Shown: piece after piece, positions 1-7,394 of the stretch | Position numbering within the stretch: position 1 is the first letter of the stretch | Layout of the letters: the number at the start of each line of letters is the position of its first letter | Origin: Smittium mucronatum | Taxonomy: Eukaryota; Kickxellomycota; Harpellomycetes; Harpellales; Legeriomycetaceae | DNA: 11,194 nucleotides | Assembly (NCBI GenBank): GCA_001953115.1 | Contig: LSSL01007380.1 | Span: 1-11,194, forward strand | Direction: 5' to 3' | Translations under genes and position numbers: made by a program | The notes under the pieces: model-generated | Database searches by the model: none | Told to the model about the DNA's origin: nothing | What the model saw: only the letters and a program-made list of their open reading frames with translations

Positions 1-388
1 AACAGATCGGATTGAATTCCAAAAATCATATTTAACGTAAATACGGTTAATTTAAAACACAGAAAGTTATATTAAATTGGAGCTTTGTTCTTTTTTTTCC
101 TCCAATTTCCCCTTTTTTGCTGAAAGTGCGATTGAATTTAAATATCCCAATTTCAAAAAGTTTTTCGTGATAAAAAATAAAATCTAAATTTTTCCTTTTT
201 GGACGTATTTTACTGATATATGTTTTTTTAGAAATGTGATTCTTGATTGGGAAATAAAATTTTATTGATAAATTCACAGGGATCTAATGATTTCTATTCA
301 CATTCCCGAAACGGATAATTTTCTAAATTTTATTCCTTATAAAATAAACATGCAATCGAATTATAAATTATCATCAATTTATTAATAA

Positions 389-556
389 ACCAAATTGGAT
401 TCACTTTATTTGAATTATAATATAATTTTTTCTTAATTTATCGCTCTAATTCGTATTCAATTTCACTTTTTTTTTAATCGAATGCACTGAGATAAATTTT
501 CAAATATTTTTCATCTTCTTTCACATTTTCCAAATTAAATTCACTTTATTTTAATT
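389..556. repeat. Imperfect 28-nt direct repeat pair
   Basis: Positions 389-416 and 529-556 match at 24 of 28 bases by eye, sharing a CCAAATT...ATTCACTTTATTT core 140 nt apart. The flanks do not align, so this is not clearly part of a longer tandem duplication. In DNA this AT-rich, part of the match may be chance. Confidence 0.35.
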
Positions 557-1395
557 TTCACCACTTTTTTCGAAGTTTTATTACAAAAATTGTGTATCTT
601 AGCTCTATATCTCTCTCTTGAATAGAAAGGCAGTAAAATTTTATCAAAAAAAATTTCTGCTCTCAGGAATGATCTCTCATAATTTATCCTCTTAGCTTAA
701 AACCCTGTCCGTTTATAACTTTTTAATTTTGTTTCTCATTAACTGATTGGATTTTAACTTCATCCAATCCCAGGAAAACTTTTTTTTAAATAAAAAATTT
801 ATCGTTATTTGGTACTATATTTTCGTTCGTAACATTAAGAAACATATAGGATCATCGAGTAAAATTTTAATACATTTTAATTATCTAATTGAAATTCCTT
901 ATGAAAAAATATCACTTCAGAGTAGTGAATTTGATTGGGAGATTTTTTCCATACAAAATTTTTTTAGCTGTGTAAAAAATTGGTTATAATAGAATTTGAT
1001 CATAGTTTAACCAATAAAAAAGAAAATATTACTCTATAAATTTATGATATTTTTAAAATAAAAATTTTCTTTTTGGTATCCCAATTTAAGATTTTTTAAT
1101 AAATTTTTACTCAAATTTTGTAAAAAAATTCAAATTAAGAAAGTAGCAAAATTTCAATAGTGAAATTTTCGTTCTCAAAGAAAATCCACTATATTTATGG
1201 TTTTGGATTTGGTGAGTTATTGATAAATTGATGTTTTTTTATATTGATATCGTTGGTTAAGTGGAAAAAATAATTCACATGACCCATTGAGTGCACTAAA
1301 GTAGTAAAATGATAATTATAGTTATCAGTACATTTGATACGTTTTTTTGCATATAATTTAGCTTAATCCTTTCCGTAACTAAATATATTCCTCTA

Positions 1396-1410
1396 ATATA
1401 TATATATATA
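1396..1410. repeat. Short AT dinucleotide run
   Basis: An uninterrupted alternating A/T tract of about seven dinucleotide units. It is a simple microsatellite with no evident function. Confidence 0.7.
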
Positions 1411-1545
1411 ATTAATATTTTTTTTATTCTATAGCTGTTTTAAAATTATAAAATATGATTAATTTACAATTTAATTCAGTTTAAGTCCACATTTTAAAAT
1501 TTTTTTCGTAGTTCAATTTAGTTGGTTTAAAGAATTAACTCGGGC

Positions 1546-1575
1546 AAATAAATATATATATTTTTATATTTATTT
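1546..1575. repeat. 11-bp inverted repeat (AT-only hairpin)
   Basis: AAATAAATATA at 1546-1556 is the exact reverse complement of the 11 bases at 1565-1575, with an 8-nt spacer. It could form a hairpin or cruciform, but the arms are pure A/T, so chance is a serious alternative. Confidence 0.4.
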
Positions 1576-1878
1576 TCAGATATGAATCAATAGAATAATT
1601 TAAACTGATTTTTAAATTTGATAAATATGAAGATTTATAAAATTACCTTCTTTCGTTTTATTTAATTGACCATTTTTAGAAAAATCAGCTAATAATTTTT
1701 GTGGGATATTAGCAGAAATTATAGGTGCAAATTAAAAATATTAAAAATAAACTAACCTAAAAATAAATTAGGTAATTTTTTTATAAAAAGAAGTATATAT
1801 CAAATCTTATTCGAAATTTAGTGAAATACTAGCCAAAAACCCCCAATAATTTTTTTAACCAATATTTTTTTAAAAAAA

Positions 1879-1907
1879 AACAGGAAATTCTTGAAGAATT
1901 TTTTTTT
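1879..1907. repeat. Palindrome between A and T runs
   Basis: AAATTCTT (1885-1892) and AAGAATTT (1894-1901) form a perfect 8-bp inverted repeat around a single G at 1893. It is flanked by a run of nine A (1872-1880) and a run of nine T (1899-1907), which extends the stem imperfectly. The shape resembles a stem followed by a T tract, but no transcript ends nearby, so no terminator role is claimed. Confidence 0.4.
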
Positions 1908-2787
1908 GTAAAATTTGGTGAAATGAAGATATAAGAAATATGCGATTAGACTAATATATACTCTAATTATAAAATTTAAATAAAAATTGTTGTCAATTTT
2001 GCAACATAAAAACTAAAAGGATCTCTTAATAATGTGTTGGTAGATGGGATTTGGTTATTTTTGGAAAAATTATTTATGTACAATTATATCATAACCAATG
2101 ATGCAGAAATAGATATCATTTAACTTCAATTTTATGTTGATATTGTTATTTTTTTGCATAATATTGGAAAAATCAAGAAATTGAAGCAATTAAAATTGTT
2201 AATACATTTAAATATGAGTGGGCAACAAATTTGGGCCCATGAAGGGTAAATAATCATTTAATAATTTTCAATATAATTTTCAAAAATAAAATGAATAACC
2301 AGTAAATTAGTCAGGAGTTTCTTTCAATATCTATGCCTAACTATCATTTTATCTAATTAAATTATTTTATAAGAAAAGTTACTGGATTTTTATAAATCAG
2401 AAGTTGTATTTATATGACTAAGCGAAAAACTATATTTAATATCGTAATTTTCAAGCAAAGTTGAAATTAATTTTTTTTTGTTTTATACCATAAAGCTTAT
2501 AAATGTATTGAGTGTCAGAGAAATAATATTTATAATAGAATTTTAGTTAAAAAATTTCCACTAAATCCAAATCCAAAACAGATAAACTTATAATTTTATA
2601 TTTCTATGATTTATTTAAAAAAATATTCTAAATCTGTATAAAGAAGATAAATGTGCTTTATTAAGTACGAAACAAACTTAATACATCATTCGAAAGAAAA
2701 AAGTTTTTTTAAACTCGAAGTGTATTAAAAGCTAAAAAATCTACTTTTTTTGGAAAAAATATTCATCTTCTGGCGTTTTGCCTTTTT

Positions 2788-2837
2788 ATTATATTATCTT
2801 ATATTATATTATCTTATCTTATCTTATCTTATTTTAT
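2788..2837. repeat. Pentamer microsatellite (ATTAT/CTTAT)n
   Basis: Ten consecutive 5-nt units can be read: ATTAT twice, CTTAT, ATTAT twice, CTTAT four times, then TTTAT. Units differ only in the first base, giving a 15-nt higher-order pattern (ATTAT, ATTAT, CTTAT) at the left and a homogeneous CTTAT block at the right. This is typical of slippage-driven expansion of a 5-bp motif. The copy number is probably variable between strains. Confidence 0.85.
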
Positions 2838-3300
2838 TCTTTATTATTACTAAATCCAAAAATTAATTTTTTTATTTTTAATTTCATGAAATAAAACATT
2901 TTTTGAAATTCACGTTTTAAACTCTAAGAAGTTGATAAATTATAATCTCAAATAAATATTATAAATAATTTTAAATTTTAATAGTTTGAGGAATTTTGGG
3001 AGCCTAAAATAAAATCAGATTGTTAAATTAGGTATTTTTCTCAAAAATTAAAGATTAAATATAATCTTATTTGAAATTTCCTAATTTAAACATACTTATA
3101 GTTACATAAAATATAAAAAATTCGATTAATCTACAACTTTATTGAAAGCCCGCTAATTTTTTGTTGGTTTTTTTTATTAATAAAAATAATAGGCTTTATT
3201 TATACATTACAAATTATTTTCAATCGAATTCAATTAAATTTTACCTCTTATAAGTTTGAGTTGTAGAATCGGGATTTCTGAATAATCCATCTATAACTCC

Positions 3301-3330
3301 ATAAAATTTAATAAAATTTAATAAAATTTG
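3301..3330. repeat. Three-copy decamer tandem repeat
   Basis: The decamer ATAAAATTTA occurs three times in a row, identical except for the last base of the third copy (G instead of A). It is a small tandem array with no visible associated gene. Confidence 0.8.
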
Positions 3331-4319
3331 AATATAAAAATAAATAATTGAAATAGTTCTCATTAAAAAATGTTACTAAAACCCTATTTGTTAGCATAAT
3401 AGATATTAAACGTTAAACTATCGACTTTTTAAATACCTAGAATTTAACCAAGAATTTTTTTGCAAAGAGCTTGATAAAAACACAAATGAACAAGAAAAGA
3501 CATGATCTTATGTATATATTCATATATGGAGGATCTATTTTGATATATTGTATCCTATATTTCAGTTAAAAAAGTTAGTATTAGCGCAAAAGAACTTTTT
3601 TTAGATAGTAAGGATGTATTTTCTATAAACTTATTGGTTTTTTAGTATAGCTTTTAATGAAGCTAACTTGAAATAATTTTTTTTGGTAGTAAAAAAAACT
3701 GGAATATAAACAAAAAAATATTTCGTATGAATACCAAAATAGGGTATTTGAAAAAGCTGATTGTGGAATTTTATGAAGAATTTCGGAAAAGAATACTAAC
3801 TCCAAAAAATTGATTTTTTAATTCAAATTCTGAAATTCCCAATCAATTTACAATTTATTCACAGAGATATTTCTTAATTAGGAAGTTAGTTAATAATAAA
3901 TAGGGAAGTCTCTTCTCTCAAAAAAATACTCACAAATTCGTCTTTTATATATGTATCGCAGATCATTTTGCAGATCAGACGCTTTTTATTATCAAGTATT
4001 ATAATACAAGATTAGTACTAAAATCAATTGGCTTAGCCCTATATGAGAATATGCATAAAAAAATAGAAATACTATTATAATTATAATATTTTTATAGATG
4101 ATTTATGAATTAATATTTATAAATTGAAACAAGAAATACCAATTTAAAAAAAACCTAATCAGTTATATTAAAATAAAAATTTGAGCCAAAGATGAATATT
4201 CCATTGATTTTTAAATTTTCAGTTAAAAATTCAGAAGCATTTACGCCAACATATTTTATAAAAAGAACGGAGTTTTAGCTGCTAATTTATAAAATATATA
4301 TACAATACGGGACCAAAAA

Positions 4320-4720
4320 ATCACTGTTATGTTTGCGATTTTATTTTTAGTGCTGTTTTAGGGCAAAACTTATTAAGAGTTAACAAAAAACGACCACCAA
4401 AGATTTTATGATGGGTTTATTCTCTTCAAAAATTGATATCTTCCAACACGATGCAAAACACCCTCTTTTTATACCTTTTTTCTGATAACTCTTCTACAAT
4501 ATGAGCTCAATACTCTGTCTAACTTTAAAAACTTCAGTTCCTACTGCAGGCTAGAATAATGATGCGTTATCTATTTAATTTCGATCCACTAAACATTAAA
4601 GCTCTTGATTTTACTCAATTCTGCATCTTATCTTGCAACGTGTTCCCATTGATAACTCTTCTGTACAATGAAAGTTGCAGTATGTAAATTATCTGAGCCT
4701 GCAAATTATCTTTTAGTAAA
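4320..4720. other. Less AT-rich patch in the desert, with a short repeated motif
   Basis: Spot counts of 60-base lines give about 28-40% G+C here, against roughly 13-25% in much of the surrounding desert. This makes it a candidate relic of a gene or transposon. No frame on either strand stays open long enough to name a product. A 12-base word, GATAACTCTTCT, followed closely by ACAAT, occurs at 4484-4500 and again at 4651-4669 (the second with an inserted GT). On the minus strand each copy lies near a GTTG(C/G)AAGATA word, suggesting two badly decayed copies of one sequence. Confidence 0.35.
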
Positions 4721-4955
4721 CTGAGCGTCTTCCAATAATAATTCAATATAATATAATAATAAGCTAATATGATAAATAAAACTAAAATAAAGCACCCTCA
4801 TGCTCAATTGTAAAATTCGTTGGGAAAAATTCATTGAGCGTAGGTTGTTTATTTATCGTACGATAGTGCTCTATATTTTACAAGTGTTAATTAGGGTATT
4901 AAATTAGACCTAAATTTTTGATTTCATTCACTTCAAAAACCATATTAATAAAAAA

Positions 4956-5213
4956 TCAATCAATTGTTATATATAAAGTTTTTTTTTCTGGATAGATTAT
5001 TAATGACTCCAGTGTATTACTCTGAATTTTTAAAGAGCTAAAAGAATATATTTCTATAATTTGTTTTACTAAGACTATTTGGAACACTTTATTCTGATTC
5101 ACATAACCTTGTAATATAAGGTCGGTTAAAAAAAAGTTAATATAAAGACCATTTAAACGTTTGGAGGCTTTAAAATCATAAATTATTTGTTTGAACTCAA
5201 GAAATGCCATCAT
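4956..5213 (-). CDS. Doubtful 85-aa ORF, unknown
   Basis: An ATG-initiated ORF of 85 codons with two Met codons at its start and an in-frame TGA two codons upstream of them. The product is rich in Ile, Leu, Lys and Phe, has no obvious signal peptide, and matches no motif I recognise. At about 20% G+C a rough calculation predicts about 0.4 chance ORFs this long in a window of this size, so length alone is weak evidence. It has no neighbouring gene within about 1.6 kb and no clear splice partners. It could be a lone exon, a relic, or noise. Confidence 0.18.
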   Translation of the reverse strand: MMAFLEFKQIIYDFKASKRLNGLYINFFLTDLILQGYVNQNKVFQIVLVKQIIEIYSFSSLKIQSNTLESLIIYPEKKTLYITID

Positions 5214-6847
5214 TTTTCAACTTTCTACACCAATAATGGACAATTCAAAAAGTAATTTTTCTCTATTTTTCCCAAACAATATTTTTTTATCACGTAACTT
5301 AATTTTAAAAAAATTATGACATTTAAACGAAATCCATTACCGTATTACATGAAAGAAAAAGCAACAAAATGAGCTAAAGGTTTTAATTATGATATGCGTG
5401 AGAGGTAGCACTGACCCAAAAATATTTTGAAACTACACATATATCTAAACCATTACCAAAACCTATAACTAAATTGTGTTTATATTTAATAGTTAAAGTA
5501 TTATAATGATATATATATTGTTAATAGCATGAATTTTTTATTTTGCCAATCGTTGTTACGTTATCTTATCTAAATTAGGGAATTCAAAAAATAAAAATCT
5601 GCATCCCTGAAAGCACATACTCGTAAGCATAATTAAATTCACGTCAAGATTCATCCAACTGTTGCAGAGAATCTAACTATCACCTTAGTTTTTCCCAAGC
5701 TAGTTGAGTCTAACTTTAAATATTAATTGAATTGCTTTAAGTATGATTTTATGAATTTATTTATTTGAAAATTAGAATCATAACGCTTTAAAAAATCATA
5801 ATCTCTCTTTCTTTTATAGTAAGTTTTCAAACTTGGAGTATAGTATCATTTAGAACAATAATATGTATAAATCGTATAATTTAAGATGAAGATAAAATAC
5901 AACCTTATTGTGTACCTCTTTATAAAAAAATTCTTGGAATAAAGGAAATTTGATAGATCTATTTCAACAAAGGAAAAAACTGAAAAGATTTTACAGAAAG
6001 GATTTTAACGATGATTTATAATAGTTTTAAAGTCAAAAAATAACTCAATTTTCCAATTTAAAAATCTTCATACTGAATTATTAAATCATTAAATTATTCG
6101 TCTGAATAGAATTTTAATTTCATTTGAAGAGACCTCGATCTTAAATTGTATTTCTCAGGTTCTCAGGTTATTTAATTCTTCATTTTTGATAGTCAAAAAT
6201 AATTTTTGAATCATTCTGTTAAACTAAATAAACTGATCTTGGAATCGCGTTTCTTTTCTTTATGGCTTATAAATTTGATATCGTGAAACACAAAGTGAAT
6301 TGAAAAGAATTTTTTATTGTAACTTAATACCAAATACTAAGTAGCTTTTACATAGAGGTGCCATGACTGTTTTCATACTACCATTTCGTCTACTTTTTCT
6401 TCCTACCATTTTGCAGAATTAAGATGGTGCTCGCAAATGAAATTTGCATGTTTTTTAAAACCATATATGAAAAAAGTTAAATCTTAATAATATATATTTA
6501 TTGGTAAATAAGTATACGAAATGTCCAATTTGTGAATGGTAGGATACCAATAGTCCGATACCATCCAATAGCTATTATGAAAACCCCCAATAAACGATTT
6601 TTGAGCAATTGTATATTTATAGGCTGATGCAATCAATAAAATCTCTATTTGGAGAAAACCGATTTCCACTTATGTGCCAATAAATGATTCTGAAGAGATA
6701 AATGATCCACTCGACGAATTAAACTTGTGAAGAGTAGCTAGGCTAATTCATGATAAGCAAATAGCATGGTTTTTCTCATTAACTCATAAAGTTAAATAAT
6801 ACAATGATATTTGGCCAATAGAAACTTATTTCAATTATTATAAATCA
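5214..6847. other. Intergenic AT-rich stretch upstream of the two-gene block
   Basis: No supportable gene and no tRNA-like B box or cloverleaf were seen. The part from 6484 to about 6740 has two overlapping open frames on the minus strand with some Gly/Trp/Tyr/His content; this is described as a finding because no gene model can be defended. The last about 100 nt before 6848 probably carries the promoter and leader of the small membrane-protein gene, but no defined element is visible. Confidence 0.5.
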
Positions 6848-7277
6848 ATGTTAAAGTTGGTAGAAACTGCAATGTTGTCTATAGATGATAAATTCTACTC
6901 ACTCTTTCCATCTGCAGATATGAGGCAGGAAATAAATTTAGTACTTATCGCTTTTACTATCGGTTACATAACTAGGCATTTAGAATTATTCGACCTTAAT
7001 AAACTTACAGCAATATTTAAAACTAAGATACTAGTTCTGTCTCCGGAGGTAGCACAATTTTTATTCATTTATTAATAGAAGTTTTTTATTTCCCAGTTTA
7101 AACGGCTATCATTTATATTTATATTTTCAGAAACAGGCCTCCATAGTCTTAATCTTTATAACCTTGCTTGTACTTTTGTTGCTGTGGCCACTCGAGAGGA
7201 TAGCAGAGAAGGAATCAAAAAAGGCATCTCCTTTCTACATTTTATATCATGTCATTTTAATTTCAATTTATCAGTAA
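6848..7277 (+). CDS. Small two-helix membrane protein, unrecognised
   Basis: Exon 1 runs 6848-7048, followed by a GT...AG intron at 7049-7130 (GTAGCA donor, TTTTCAG acceptor, phase 0) and exon 2 from 7131 to a TAA at 7275-7277. This gives 115 aa. Residues about 28-48 (INLVLIAFTIGYITRHLELF) form a likely first membrane helix. Residues about 70-86 (SIVLIFITLLVLLLLWP) form a second, followed by a charged ERIAEKESKK segment and a hydrophobic tail. The ATG is the first in-frame after a TAA at 6797. The 3' end is uncertain. A GTAAAT donor at 7274 with a TAG acceptor ending at 7303 would make a 30-nt intron and a 129-aa product. A weaker GTCATT donor at 7251 would make a 53-nt intron and a 127-aa product ending at 7366. 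I do not recognise the family. Coding character is supported by the spliced frame and the hydrophobic pattern. It lies just upstream of GPI1 on the same strand. Confidence 0.6.
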
Positions 7278-7394
7278 ATTAATTGGTTATTTTTATTCTA
7301 TAGAATACCAAGGCCATTTTTAGAACTTCTGCAAAAGAAAATTTGAAAAGAAGGGGGAGCTTTTGATTTATTTTCTGTTATTATTTCGACTGTA

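Larger units (their letters stand above)
1..4319. other. AT-rich gene-poor stretch
   Basis: No gene can be supported here. Stops are dense in all frames and the DNA is dominated by A/T runs; one 60-base line near 1021 has about 13% G+C. The longest open stretches (47-277 minus, 747-989 plus, 3623-3805 minus) are Lys/Phe/Ile/Tyr-rich translations of A/T runs with no recognisable motif. At this composition a few chance ORFs of 60-80 codons are expected. The region does hold several simple repeats and palindromes, listed separately. Small exons of an intron-rich gene could still hide here, so absence of genes is likely but not proven. Confidence 0.6.

Noticed and set aside
47..277. 76-codon minus-strand ORF
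   Set aside because: Lys/Phe-rich translation of A/T runs with no motif, and no context to support it.
747..989. 80-codon plus-strand ORF, possibly an exon after a CAG acceptor at 771-773
   Set aside because: It begins with TTG, has no ATG, no recognisable motif and no partner exon upstream. Length is within the range expected by chance at this composition.
1740..1790. CCTAA...TTAGG inverted words near 1756-1772
   Set aside because: The stem is only about 7 bp in A/T-rich DNA and is not linked to any gene; chance is sufficient.
3623..3805. 60-codon minus-strand ORF
   Set aside because: Phe/Tyr/Ser-rich low-complexity product of A/T runs; short enough to be chance.
6848..7394. The upstream gene as 5' exons of GPI1
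   Set aside because: GPI1 has its own ATG followed by a family-like N-terminal block at 7395, and the upstream exons end in stops in every plausible splice version.
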